Of a DNA stretch of 64,000 nt, positions 28,101-43,100 are shown piece after piece. The stretch comes from Lutraria lutraria (lineage: Eukaryota > Mollusca > Bivalvia > Venerida > Mactridae). The stretch lies in contig OZ026833.1 of NCBI GenBank assembly GCA_964023205.1, forward strand, positions 36,124,366-36,188,365, written 5' to 3'. Below the pieces are notes generated by a model. The model had not been told where the DNA came from. It searched no databases and was given only the letters and a program-made list of their open reading frames with translations. A program made the position numbers and the translations under genes. Position 1 is the first letter of the stretch. Every line of letters starts with the position of its first letter.

Positions 28101-31100
28101 ATGCGAAAGTGAAGCATTGCAGAAAGCATGAACATGACAAAGAACTTATATATAATTAAATTCCATATTAATTAAATGCTTTCTTTTAATAATATGGGGA
28201 CTATTAATTAAGAAGGCTGGTTTATTAGTATCAATAATGTGGTATTTGTTCTTAATTTACACAAGATCTGCAACAAAACTTTCAAATGAAATCATATTCC
28301 TGAGTCTCATCAGAAATTTATAGGAAGGTTGTATTCATGCAGACATTTGATGTATGAATGCATGAACATTAAGCTACAATACCTCAACATAAACAACCTC
28401 ACAGAAACAGCATCAGCGAACAAATTGAATCAGCTAGCAGCATATAACCTACTAAATCTTATGTGTTGACATATTGTAATCAATAATTAAACCAGGCATT
28501 TTCTATCAGTAAATGGAGGAGCAAGCGGCTGTCGAACCAAGGTAAAAAATTAACCAAAATCAGAAGACAAATTATCTGCAGTCAAAATGGAATCAATGGG
28601 ACTTAACCATTACTCAGCCGCCAATAAAACATCAAGACACAGTCTCTTCTATAAATGGCTTCCTCCAATCTGTAGAAAGAACATAATCCCAACTGTCTGT
28701 CTGAATTAATACCATTGAGATGGTTTCCATGAATAGAACAGCAAAAAAAAGAGACAGGAAGAGATGAATTCCATTCATTACCAGTGAGGTTATAAAGAGA
28801 TTTAAAAACAAACAAGACATAATAAATACATTAGATTCTTGAAACACTTAAACATGGAGATATTTAATGAACAGCAAGTTTAAATTATATTTCTATTTCG
28901 GAATCAACAGGGAACTTTCTGCAATTCACTAACTACATGGCAATATTTCATAATATGTTAGAGGTATCTAAGACATTATAAGTATTCAGTCACCTACAGG
29001 TGCAATCACTCGTGAAATAACTCCAGCACTGAAACATGTAAACAAGGAATTGCCACAAGAGCAAGTTTCCGTATCAGCAGATAAGTAAGTAATGTGAAGA
29101 ATGAAGCAAAGATTTTCTACACTGACACCGACAATGTAATAAATTCAGCAGTACATGTTGGGCCTAATGTTAAAGCTGTTGATAACAGTGCTGGACAATT
29201 AGCAATCACTGTCAAAACATTTCTAGCACACTATAGTGTTAATGATGAGATGTCAAACAATACTCTAGATGAGTTAAATGTTCAACATAATTACAAAGCA
29301 AGTGAAGTTGATGAAGATGAAATTGCAGTGAAAAGAAACTTAACACCAAGACAAAAAACATGATGGAATTTTAACAAAAGCAGTCAGACAGATCAATCTC
29401 AATGAAAAGTAAGATAAGAGTACCATAATAGTGGCATTCCACTTTTTATATGGTTCAGAACACAATCATACTGGTATAATCTCCAAGAAAGCCAGACAGA
29501 AAAAAACAACATTGATAACACTTAAGATATCAAAGATCATAATAATGTGATGTGATTTAAACATCTAGGAGTTTTACCAACAGAGAGATTTCAATAATTC
29601 GGATCCAGAGCTATTTCATAAAATTATGCGTAGCACATTATCAAAAATTTGTATATAATGGCATATACATTATATTATCAAAATAAACTGAAAAAACAAA
29701 AACTGTATGAGTCATCTCCCCTGCTGGCCTGGTCTGCACAATGTGTAGAAAGTATGAGTGATAAAGAAGTTGCAGGTTCAAGGGACAAGGACCATTGAGA
29801 AGTGTTGTAACAACCCTGTTATAAATCAATAACACAAATATTTCTTCAGAGGAAATCGAAGGATACTGTACCAAATATTCCCTAATAAACTCACTGCTGA
29901 AGGAAGTTTCATATTTCAAAGATTTATGCAATTGTTTGAACTGAAATTGTTTAAACTATTTTTGGATACACTGGATGTAATTTCAAAGCTAATCAAAGCA
30001 TTTAAGATGAAAAAAATGGATGAGACGGACATTTGAATTAGGTGAGGGGTATTTAAGTAAGGACATAATTATTTGGTACCAGTAACTTCCTAGTTCAACT
30101 CTCTCCACCTTTCCTTGTCCCACAAATCACTGACATTGCCAGGGTCTTATCATGATAAAGCAGGAGGAAATCATTCCAGTGTTGATTGCTCATCTTTAAT
30201 TCTATTAAGAATCAATGAAGCAAGCCACAGAACATCAGATCACAACCAGATATATAAAGATAATTATGACAGATATGTATGAGATTCACAGAACTGAACT
30301 ATTATATTGGTAATTAACTTTGATGACTGTTGATTGATAAGACAGGGTATCCAGTCTATATTTTCAGGATGGTATCATACTGCCATAATGGAATAGCAGG
30401 TGCTAGTTAATTACCCACATAATTAATAATCTGAGAAATAGACTTGATATCAAAATTTCATCATCATTTAATAAGAGAATCATTGAGAATTGAGATAACA
30501 TGGACAACATATTTGTCTGATGTATAAAGTACCTGTACAAAATAAGTGATCATAAAAAGTTTGAGCTTTTTCTAATTGAATTTAAATTACGAACTACATC
30601 CAAATTTCCAATTATCAGTGCAAATATTAACGCGCATTGCAATAAGTTGTAACAACTAAGTTTAGATATCTGAAGAAATGGATTACACAGATCGAAATAA
30701 AGGATGTCAGAGTTAACAAGTTGGCTGAATATTTAGGAACCAGAATAAAAAACTCAAAATTTCAAACATAAATGGACAGAAACATAAAGTCCACATCAAC
30801 ATGTCCTGCTGTCATTAATTTTCAACCCATTTGTAATCTATCTAACTACAACTAAAGAGTATCTATTAATTAACGAAAATGGCTGCTCAACTCAGACAAT
30901 CAAAACCTCAATTTAAGAAAATGTAAATTGAGTAAAAAGATACACAAATACTATTATATATATATTATACACATAAGTCTATAATATAAACAGTATTTGA
31001 GCAGAAAATTATATATTACAGCTTAAGTTAAGCGATGATGCATTATGTTAACTGTTAAAATTGCTCCACACAAAGTTATAGTCTACATTTTGTTTCCCAT

Positions 31101-34100
31101 GATGAATTTTTACACTAGAATAATCATACTGAAATAAATTAGATTAAGTTCAGAGATTCAGTATTTTCTTACGTTGTTATTATTTGTAATTTAAAACTTG
31201 TTTTGGCAGATGTTTCTTATTGTGATGAATGTATGGCAAAGCCAAACCTATTTCTAAATTAAACAATACACACATTAAACATGTAATATTTATTGAGTTT
31301 GTCATTATCTTAATTGATTTACCTCAATCTATGCTTAACAGGCAGAGCAAGCAAAAAAATAGTTCTGATAAAAACTGTCTTGATTGAGGTAAAAAATGCA
31401 GAAAAAAACCTGGTTCATTCTTTGGTCATATTCATTTCACGCAAAGTATGGTACATGTAATATCTTTAAAGATCAAATTTAATTAATTCAGATTGAATGA
31501 GCTTTGAGAAATAAAAATAAATAAAACCAACTCTCAGCCCAAATTTTCCCTGTCAAGTATAAATGAGATAAATCCTCTTGTCATAATGTCAAAATAATAA
31601 TAGCAAAGAACAATACATCTTTTCTTACACACAGTTTGTACATTGCCTAGGGCAAAAGTTTGCTGTCAAACTACAATTGTGTAACATAACAGCATTTGAA
31701 AGCTGAAAATATTAAGCCAAACAACACTAGGTAATTAGAGCAACAATTAGAGTCTCGTGTCTTTACAGCAGTGATCAGTTTAACAATTTCGAGATAATAT
31801 TAATTATGCAAATGGCAACTGAATAAACTTCAATTTCACTTAGTATAACACAATACATGACTGCAACCTAAATGTGAATTTTAAGTAGAAACATTTAGCG
31901 CTCTCTGAAACAAGAAATTTTCATGAGCGAACAGACAAAACAACTTCATTTTTTTGCAATAATTCACTTTTCTCCCATTAGAAATGCATTATGACATTAA
32001 GTCTTTTTTGTACATTTCGTAATTTTGGAGGAAATAATGTGTGCAGACAATAATTCTAAATTGAAAGCAAAAAACAAGGCTTCTTCACAAACAAGCAAAT
32101 TTCACCTTATGGGCTTATAATGTTTATAACAAAACATTTGAATAATTGCATTTTACACTAGAACAATTTACATAATTAATCAAAATTAAAGTACTTATAA
32201 TGAGGCAAGTTTGATATCAATAATTAAACATAACCATGCATCATCAGTACAAGGTTTGTATATAAAACATGCTCTTAATTACCCTCTCCAAATCAAACAT
32301 GCTTTATGGCAAAGAGGAGCATACATTACAACTTATAAATACAACAGCATCAAAAAGGTCAAATAACTATCATGAAAACAAACCAAACACCATATATTGA
32401 AGCCTATGATATTCCACCACTGCATGTTTATGTTGATGAAAGGAACAAATGCCAATTTGCAGGAGTATGAATTAGTCAACAAATCAGCACCAACAATCAG
32501 TATTACCAATTTCATTTATTTGCCAGACTGAAGTCAATAGCACTAATTCTGCCAAAGCATTAAAGGCATGCTCTGAACATACAGTACTATATAGCTGGTA
32601 AATTAGACTGTGTCTATAAATCTTCACATGAAAAGAGAGTCCTAAAAGCACCACAGTCAGTGTCACAGTCAAAACGTCTCCTGGGTAAACAAACATGACT
32701 GCCAAATAAATCTTTATCTCCCTGGCATGACTTTTTCTATCAGATGATTGAAAATTTAATTTACTAGTGAAAACACAATTGGATTACAAAGCCTCTAGAG
32801 TCCTATGCCATGGCAGAAAGCAGAAACTCATGGAAATGTCAGAACTTTCCCTTATGTGAAAAAAGTCCTCCACAATAGAACAGCTTTCACTCCCTTAAAA
32901 TGATTATGGGCAGCCACACTTGATTTCAAATAGTTGATTAGATGCCCCATGTGCGAACTTATGCATAATCAGAATAAAAATAAGTGTACAACCAAACCAT
33001 AGGGATGCATGCATTACTGACAGCATATGACAGACATGGCTCTTTTAAAATGGTTTCATCCGAAATCTAAACTCTTGTGGAATTTAATGAACTCATGCAT
33101 ATAGGATATGCAATTATAAAATTGTTCAAAGTTTTAAAATGAAATGCTTTACAGCTGAAAGTATTGCAATATCATTCAACCATCAATATCTTTATTTGCT
33201 TTTATCAACAAAAAGTAAATATCCTGCAGAGTTGGTTTAATACTGTGAATTAACATCTTCATCCAATGCTCTGATTTTATTTCATATATCTATTAAAACA
33301 ATAATAAGGTTACTTAAAGTGTACATAATAGTCAGAAACATACTTCATCACTATAGCTATTTACCCATTGGTGCATTAAAAGCATACATTTGGTAATCAT
33401 GCAAAGGCAATGATATAAGTGCCAATGACAATTACTTTTTGTGTAAAGTAGCAAAACAATGATGCTCCACCATGATGATGTCAAAATTACTGCAAAAAAT
33501 GAAGTAACAATCAAGTTTTAAAGCCAATTCACAAAACAACTTCTATATATATAAGCAAAAAAAAGAATGGCTGATTAAGACAGTCATGCCTTTATTATAT
33601 ATCCCTTTCAAATGAGTTAAAGTGTAAGAAACATATGTAGAAACTTCTGTAGATTTTGTCAGATACACCATAAAAACAATTAATACAAGGGAAATTGTCA
33701 TAGTAACATTTCCGTAACACAATTGAAAACACACAATAAGAATTCAGTTGTCAGTCTGTGTTACTGTTTGTCATTTGAATGAAATGACTCCTGCCTAAAA
33801 CTGTTACCCACACATTCCAGAAGTCAAGCTTGATGCTAATTACAGACACCTAACAAACAGAAGTTCATGCAGCATTATGAAGGTTGAGATTTTAGTAAAT
33901 AACTGCAAGAAATTAGAGGCAGTATTCCTTAAACCATTTGCTGATTTAATGCTTCAACAATAAAAATCACAGTAAATAAGTTTAATAGAATAACAATGTA
34001 TCAATTTAAGAAGGCATAGATAAAACAGTTTTGCACTGAACACACAAAATGCTAAAAACTTCAACAACATAAACATTGACATGAGTGACACTTCAGAACA

Positions 34101-37100
34101 AAGACCTCTTTCAGTTTTATTGACCATCTTGTCAGGTATAATATAATGCAATACAGCAGAACACTGCACTAAATATACCTCGTACAGGCTAAACAATCTG
34201 CCTGCAAATATGACAGCACTTCAGCAAGTACGCATCCACTTAGCAGAAGAGGCATATATTTTCATAAGAGGCACACACATTTTTTATTGAGAACAAAAAT
34301 GCTTTCGTAGTGAAGAATATTCTAACAGCAAACTATCAGGTCTAGAGCCACATCAAAGACACAAGAAATTTTGAGGGCACTTTTTTCAACACTTATAGCT
34401 TCACAAATAAATTAGATAACTCTATTTCTATGTTTTTTATCTTGAAATAATCTCAGTTCATCAGGTGTACATCCAACTTCAAAAGTAATACCAAGGACAA
34501 GGTAAACAATGTGAAGTCTATGGTACATGGTGTCATATACAGCTTAGGAACATTTTAATCAAACAAACACATATTTGTGTCACAAGAAATTGAATATAAT
34601 ATGTATATGTGCGACCTTGTTTATGAAAAGTCAGTAAAAACATTAACTGGCGAACATCAAAACACTGACAGAGGGCCTGATATACGTTTCATGATGTTGT
34701 ACCGAATTACATAAATATTTATGTATATTGTATAATAAAATCATTAATTATATTAGATATATATAAGCATATATAATTTGCATCAGAATATTTGGAACTT
34801 TACCATGGCAGTCTATTATGGGATATTTGCTGTAGGACACCAACAAAGAAATGAACTAATTAATCAAGCAGATCATGAATGTTTGCTACAAAAATATGAG
34901 AAACACTTTTTTGCATCAAATATCAAAGTGAAATTTGAAAGAACTTGCGAACACAAGAAAATGCCAAAGCAAAACAAAATAGAAAATGAAAACAAAAATT
35001 CACTAATTAAATTATATCTACTAAATAGATCAAAGTAAAAAAAAAATGTAACAGACAAAAATATGCCGAGATCAAACATTTAAAATGAATACTCCCATAA
35101 GACACTTTTACTCATTAAGTTTTCAGTAAGATGGCTTTCTGTTAAAATATTTCCTGAAAACCCATTCATCAAACTGACTGGTGGGTAATATTTAATTATT
35201 TATGGCGTATAGTATTGTAGATTGAAAATAGACTTGTCAGAAAAACAACAAATCTCATCTATCATAAGAATCAAGGTTCCAGAAAAAGTTGAGAGAAAAA
35301 CACCATCAACATGTTGTACTGTGAGTTACTCATAAGTTGTATCAAATTTGAGCATACATACACAGCCAAATGTAAGGAATACAGAGTTTCAGAAGTTCAA
35401 AACCTGTTCTCATTCATCAAGAAAGTAATTGATATTGTTACCCTATAGCATAGTACTGACCCTGGTTGTTCAAAGAATTGCTACGTAACAAAGAAAAAAA
35501 TCATTGCCAACAAAGCTGCACATATGATATCTGACAATGGAAATAACTTCTCACAAAAAACTTCATCCATGAATCAGGAAGTTACCAGATTGTTAGACCT
35601 CTGAGTGCCACAGTCTGTATCAAGTTTACTTCATTTTAACATCAAACAATTCTACCTACTTTGTGTCTGAAACACCCTAATGAATTCCAGAGAAAATTTC
35701 CCTCTAACTTCACAATCTTTCTGTAATTGCTAACATTCACAACTTAATGATCACTGAATGATTGTTGCCAAACTGTTTATATTTTAGCCAAAATGAAGAT
35801 CTGCCTTTAAAATTAACTATGATGAATGCCAGATGGGAGTGTTTAAAAGTTACTTTAAATTAATTATTTTACAATAAACACATGCAACAAAATGGTGGCA
35901 TTATCAGAAAATGCAGATTGTGTTTCAAGAACACCATGGTGCAATATTGAAATGACCTATTTTAATACCACAGTATGTTTTACGTGTTTCGGATACTAAT
36001 GAAATTCAGAAGAAAAAAAACATGAGACATACTTCGAAGTGACAATATTAATCCATTACATTTTTGATAAGAACATCATTATGCATTGTTCAATTATTCA
36101 AGACATACAAATTGATGGTAAAAATGCTCAGAATGGGACTTAAATTGCATAAAATTTATGACATACTTTATGCAGACTGAGGACGCAAAAATCATCAAGA
36201 TTATCCCATCCTATTTCTTTGACAATGTATAATATACTACAGAGACACTTAAACTAGACTGTATGCAGAATTATATCAATAAAGAAGACAACTTCCTGTC
36301 CCAGACTGAAGTACATTCTATTCATAAAACTCGATTAACTACAAGTAGGGACACAGTTTATCTACCTGTTTCATGAATGGAAATCAAAACAAAACGAGTC
36401 ACCAACCAGTGATTAATGAGGCATATAAAATAGAAAAACAGAGAAACAGGGCAGTTAAACCCTTATTATTTCCATAAACAACCATACGTATGACAAGATT
36501 TGTCCAACAATTCAAATAGACAAGACTTAGATTATTAAAAAACATGGAAACATCTTTATCTCTTATCATAAAATATCCCTAATTCCAGAAACGGCTGATA
36601 ATAAATAAGCAATAAAATAATTAGTTAACAATAAAATGTAGGATATAAAAAGAAAGAATTATTCGGAAATCTATCCATGCAGACACCATAAATGGGACAA
36701 TTTACAAACTTCAAAGTAATTGATTATAATTAAGCACAGGAGCCATGGCTCAGAAAACTTCACTTCTGGTACCTTTAATCTACGCTTAGCAAGAAATATT
36801 ACTTTCAAAAAGATTTTTTTTAATAACATAAGCCTTATGAGACAAAATAAATATATTCAATGGTGCAATAAAGAAATTTATAGCCTCTCAATTTCGATAT
36901 TTATTGCTTTTCTATATCTGAAAGTATTACACAATAAAATACAATCAATAAAAATGTCACAAAACTAATAAATAACCCCACAACAAATGCAAGTAAATAA
37001 CACATCAGGTGCTAGAAGATCAGTCTGGCTTAATCCTTCTTGCAAGCAGACTTATATAAAACTCCACTTGAAAGCTAAAACCAATTCAATGAAGCCATAC

Positions 37101-40100
37101 CAACTTGTAATAAAAATACCGAACTAGACACACATTAGTTGCTAGCGATTACTAGAGGTAGCAAGCTTTTGGTACAAGATTATTTTCTGAAATTACACAA
37201 TTTATACCAGCCAGCAATTTATTACCATCATAACTTCATAATGAGATACTGTGTGTCTGTCTCTTTCCTCTAGAATAGCAGTAAAGTTATCATTAATGCT
37301 TACACTAAAATCCCTTATTTGTAAATTATAAGTAGGAACAATGAGCCAAAACTGCTAAATAACCAAACTACAATGCAGCATGTACTCTTGCAATGCAGAT
37401 GCTAAGTAATAAAGATCTAGCATAAACAGATTAGAAAACTTTAGTTATTTCATGTGTGCTAAGAATAAACAGCAAGAACGATTCAGAGCTATTAATGTTA
37501 AGATATAACACTTTGTCTGACAGGTTCAATCTCATCAGTTTGTGAAGTGTTTACAGAGTACCAGGAACAGCGGCAGCAACAGATGGAAGAAGCTTCGGTT
37601 AAGTCAAGTCAGTGAAATTGCTTAAGGAAGTAAGTACCTGGTGTATGCAGTTACATACGGCACCAGCAATAAATGGTGTAAGTCAAGTCAGCTGGATTAC
37701 TCTGACAGGGAAGTTAGGACAACCAAAAGCTACATCACATGATTTCAGGGAAGTCAACAACAACAGACAAAGTAGTTCAAATGAACACACTTGTCGAAGG
37801 TGTTTAGGCAAACAAATTTGAAAAACTGTTTCAAGGAAATGCTCAAGCCTAAGGATTACAGGCAAACAAGATGGAAACAATGTTTCAAGGGAACAATGTG
37901 ACAGAATGTATTTAGGAAAGGAATTTATAAGAGAACAATTGTCATAAATTTCAGCAGAGCACAATCATGTAGTCTTGGAAACCTTTCACAGGGGCACACA
38001 AAAAAGTGCTCTTTGGAATTCCCCCAGATGTAACATATCTCTTGTGAAACATTATTGAAAACTGGTACAGCTCTGTTTTAATTAGATAAGAGTTATTCCA
38101 TTTTAGTACGAAAAACCAACACATTCACAAGTTCCATGCTTGTGTCTGTAAAATTTACATCAGTGGAGTTTTTTCCCCATTCTCTAAGTGTCTATGAACG
38201 TCACAAATACACAAGACCCAAACAGAATGCATGAGAAACACCAATTCAATTATACAGCCAGTAATATATGGACGTTTCCCACTAGAGACAAAGCTGAAAG
38301 GCTGCAATGGAGTTCAGGCACATATCAGTAGTATGGAAAAGTTTGAAACAATAAAAATACCTGCATGGCCCATAAAATAAGCCATTAACTTCAAATGCTG
38401 CTCAACCAGTAAGCGAAATCGAGCAAACACATTGAACATAATACAAACAAATTTTTTTGAGCCAACAGGATAGGCAATGGAGCTTTTGATCATTGCCCAA
38501 ACAGCCCGCACACATTGGAATCCAGCAGATGAATTTCATTTCATATTCTCAGTGCATCATGTACATTGTTATCAGGCTAACTGCAGGCAAAACCTACAGC
38601 ATATGTAAACTAACAACTGTGATAAAATCTCAAATCATGTAAAAAAAAATCAGAAAATAAGACAAGAGGATGGTAAATCAGTAAGATCTATACCCAGCCG
38701 GCAGCAGGAAAAAAGTGGAAGCTGATAAAACATATATCCATATAGAAATACAAAAATAGGCATTCATTGCTAATGCAACAAAATTTTCAATTCCAAAGGA
38801 ATACCATATTGTACCTCATCTTATTCTCTCACAATATCAAGGCATTTTGGCAGAAAGTAAATTATCAGGAATTTTTTCTTTCTTTTCATCCAGAAATTAT
38901 ACTTTTTGATAAAACATTACTGATAAAACACTGGCAGAGACTAAATTGTCAAGATAGCGGAAATGAGCAGATGTATTTTTATTCAGCTTTAGGAAATATG
39001 CAAAATTATAGTATGAGAATGGCTCCTCAGAGAAACATTCCATTTTAAAGTGACATTCAGTCTGATCATTGGTTCACAACTTGGCTATGACAGACTAATA
39101 AAAACATCATTATGTAATGGAACAGTTTTGATGTAAAAATAATTTGATTATCAAAACATTTTATTCAGCCAATTGCAACTGCAAAATGCAATTTATGTAT
39201 TTGAAGTACCACTGCCAAATGAGCTGATAAAAGCATGCAGTTAGGCCAACATTATTAAATGAGGAGCAACCATGTGTTGACAGATGGGATTGCTTGTTGA
39301 CCAGGAGACTCTCATGGTGAGTTTCATCCAAACACAATCATGTCATTATCGCATTTCCTTACAAGAGATCACTGCAACTCATATAGCTTTTTTTCAAGAA
39401 CTTTAATCCCATTAATATAAACCATAACCTTTGTTTTACCACTTTGTATATAAGCTGACTTAAGAAGTAATATATAGATACAGTGGATGACTGTATAATG
39501 ATTCAAAAAAGCTACTTAACAATGATAACAGCATAGAATAAAATCAACCAAAAAACAAAAACATCAGACAGACATTTAAACCCAACTGTCAAGTCAAGTA
39601 CACAGAAATGGCGACAGCAAATAAAGTCGCTGAAACGATCTGTTGGCCTTTTTATAAAATGATAATTAAGAATAACTTAAGCGAACAGAAAGATGTCTTA
39701 TGTTAGTTGAAGTGACAGTGTTGTACTATTATTCAGGTCACATGGGACAAGTGGAGTTCATGTCTTATCATAAAACACATTGCTTATATCTTAGAAACAC
39801 AGCTATGTTTGTTTTGAATAATTTACCCTGGGTATGGCTTTAGTAAGATTGTGATAAAATTTGGAGAAAAGATAAGAAAAGTATGCAATAAAGTTTATAC
39901 TTTTGAAACATATAAATCAATAAAAAGGGAAAACATTGAATATTAAAACATTCAGTTGATATTTTTGACCAGAAGTATTCTGTTTCTGGTTCAGGCATTC
40001 AAGTATAATTAAGCTAAACAAAAACACAGAAACAATAAACAAGCAGTTGACAACAGAACAACAGACTGTGCATTACAAAGATTCAATGAAAAACACAAAA

Positions 40101-43100
40101 TATGAAAAGATTTTTAAAATGGGTACAAACTGGTAATTATACCAAAGAAGAGCACAATAGGATTTTACTTCATGTATCATAACCTGTGTTCTCAATTTAT
40201 AAAGTTAGTGGTTCAAACCATAAATTGACTTTCAGTTGGTAACCAAATGGTTAAATCAAAATTAATATATTTGATCAAAATTTGATTACAATTTTCAGGG
40301 ATGTTAAATGATTGATCTTAATTATTGATCATTTCACCTCATATGAACCAACTATGATAAAAATGCAAATTGTTACCTTTGCTCTTTGTTTATTGGTTGT
40401 ATTCTGAAGATAGACTTCACTGATAATTTGATATTGGACATACATTGTTAAACAAGAGTCACCTAAGGCTTTTAAATATTTCAGCATGAACTACTTTTAC
40501 CCTTTATCAGATAAAATATAAAATGTACAAAAAATGTTTATTACCCATTTGCTTGTAAGGGTATAACATATAGATTTTATACTTCAAAATCATTAAAATG
40601 TTAAAATGGTAATAACAGTGTGAGTCGCTGATTGTCCAAGCTAAAAATAGTACATACAGCAAACAAATATGTTTAAATTGGTATACTAGCTTTGCCATGA
40701 AAATGGCTACCAGTACATTTTTTAAATCTGAATTCTATTTATTTAGGCAAATACAATAATGACACCAAACAGTGAAACACTCCATTGTGGCCTAGCAAAT
40801 ATTTAACATACATGACCATACAAATTGTTTAAACCAATACACCATACATCACGAGAATGATGTCCACGACAGGTTGATGAATAACAATGTTAATTAGCAT
40901 CATGAATATGCAAATTAGGTAAACCCAACCTTTCACACAGGCAAACAACATGTTATCAGAAGAAGGTAGACCATTGACTTTAAATACAAGGACAAGAACA
41001 AGTAATCCAAAGCATACGACCCCATTTTTCATCAGATAACAATGGAAATGTCAAAGACTGAGGTTTATAAAAATATTGACCCTAACTTTTGGTAACAGTC
41101 ATTTTAAACAGGGGCTCCAAATCTTGTAATCTGTGTTTGTCTAAATACTTTTGTGGCTCATGTCCTAAGGGTTAGAAAGAATGTTTCAGAACACAATGAA
41201 AATGTAGGTCGTATCATCCCGACACCAGAATATAATAAACAGTGTCAACACAATGGCAATGAATGAATTTGGACTACGGATAAAGGCAAATGTCATGATA
41301 CCTCATTTATGGCCCTATCTATATAAGGGCACATTATCACAATAATATGCATATTAGTCATATATCCATTGCAGGGGAGACTTACAGTAACCAACAAACT
41401 TTCATACATGCTACATCTCAACAAATGGATGAAACTCTTGAACACATCCTGTTTGTGTAATTACATGTACCTATTAATTACCCTCAGCCAATGATTAAAT
41501 TACTTCTTTTTATATCAAAGTTGCAATAAATGATCAACTGTCCCAAAAGTTCCAATAATCAAGAATATACACTAATTGGGACACTACTCAAACACACGTA
41601 GACAGTCTTAGGATTATTCTAAGCAAGCAACATATTGGAACTACATTTTTCTAGCATATTTAATTTAAAAGAACAGCTGTAGTTTATCAAATCTATAACT
41701 AAACCCTCCTGGAGATTGTAGGATTAACCTCAGATAATACAAGATATTCTATTACAGAATGAATTTATATTACCAGTAAATGATAAGGCTGATATTAAAC
41801 TGTACATTTTATACTTTCATAAGAAGCTTTAGGCACCAGAAACGACTTGAAACACACACAGATGGTGTGAGGTAGTGTGCTAGTTATTATATTGGCAAAA
41901 ATAATTCATACTTCTGTCACCCACTGTTTCAAAGCCATTTCATCAATTCAAACTTCAGTACTGAATATTCTTAAGTCTTCAGAGACATACATACAAATGT
42001 CACTAAAGCGGCCACTCCATTACGGAATCTCTAGTGTGATCTTAAGACATACTTTTCTCTAATAAAAATTGAGCTCTCGCTATTATGACTTCTAGGACTG
42101 CTCATTGGTCATTAATTATCATTTTTATATTACCATGGAGACAGATGACAACAATGGAGTCAATTCATCATTTTCGCAGACAATTTTCCACGAAAGGACG
42201 TCTCTGTTATTCAGCATGCATTAAGTACTTTGTCTTGTGTCGTTGTTTATCAAGTGAAAAAATCATGACATCTCCATTGTAGAAATCCATTTATGCTGAT
42301 TGCTTATTTCCCAAAAAGTCAATTTCAGACCAATTTCCATAATAAATGGAAAAAGAAAGAAGAGGACCACATTTAAGCAAATACAAAGTTTTGCCAGTTA
42401 TATTGATCTTCGTGTATACCACAAACACAGACAACATAAAACTCAGAACACTAAAACAGCAAGACCTTAGATCTTTTTTATATTATTTTGAATTGCAAAT
42501 AAGCATTTTGAAAACAAAACATCTGACAAAATGCTTATATAGACAGAGAGATTATGATGGTATAAAATATATGTAAATACTGTGCAAATACTCTTGAAAC
42601 ACTGTTCTTATTAATTATTCAAATATCTTGTTTATAACTTATTCAAAAGCAGCTTCTCATTTCATTTTAATTGAATAACCCATCTTTCAGGGGCTAAAAT
42701 GAAAAGCATTTTAAAATGTGGCTTATAAGTGATAGAATCGCTAAAATATTAATGCATTAGAGTAATTTGAAAACCTGGGGCATAAGATTGCCATACAATA
42801 AAACATTATTGCACTCAGCAGGTCTTATCATATTTGAACAGTTAAAGAAGTTTAAAATATTTATTAGTGATGAGTAACCCAGGGGTCATGGGGGTGAGAT
42901 CCTTACAAGTTAATCATATAGTCATATTTCACTGCACCCTATATTGACAATAATAATATCAGGTTGAGGTACATAATTGATGACATGTCACTGGTCAAAC
43001 CACACTTGACACTTGTATGATTTCCATCGCTTGAGTTGATGTATTGTCTGGTTGAAAATAGCCAACAAGTTTGTGTATATTAGAAGTCATTACCTGAAAT

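Noticed and set aside
28362..28469. 35-aa plus-strand frame with a plausible peptide
   Set aside because: Too short, in a T-poor stretch where stops are scarce, with no supporting signal.
34778..35079. Overlapping plus (86 aa) and minus (68 aa) frames
   Set aside because: Lysine/asparagine-rich on one strand and phenylalanine/leucine-rich on the other, as expected from A-rich DNA.
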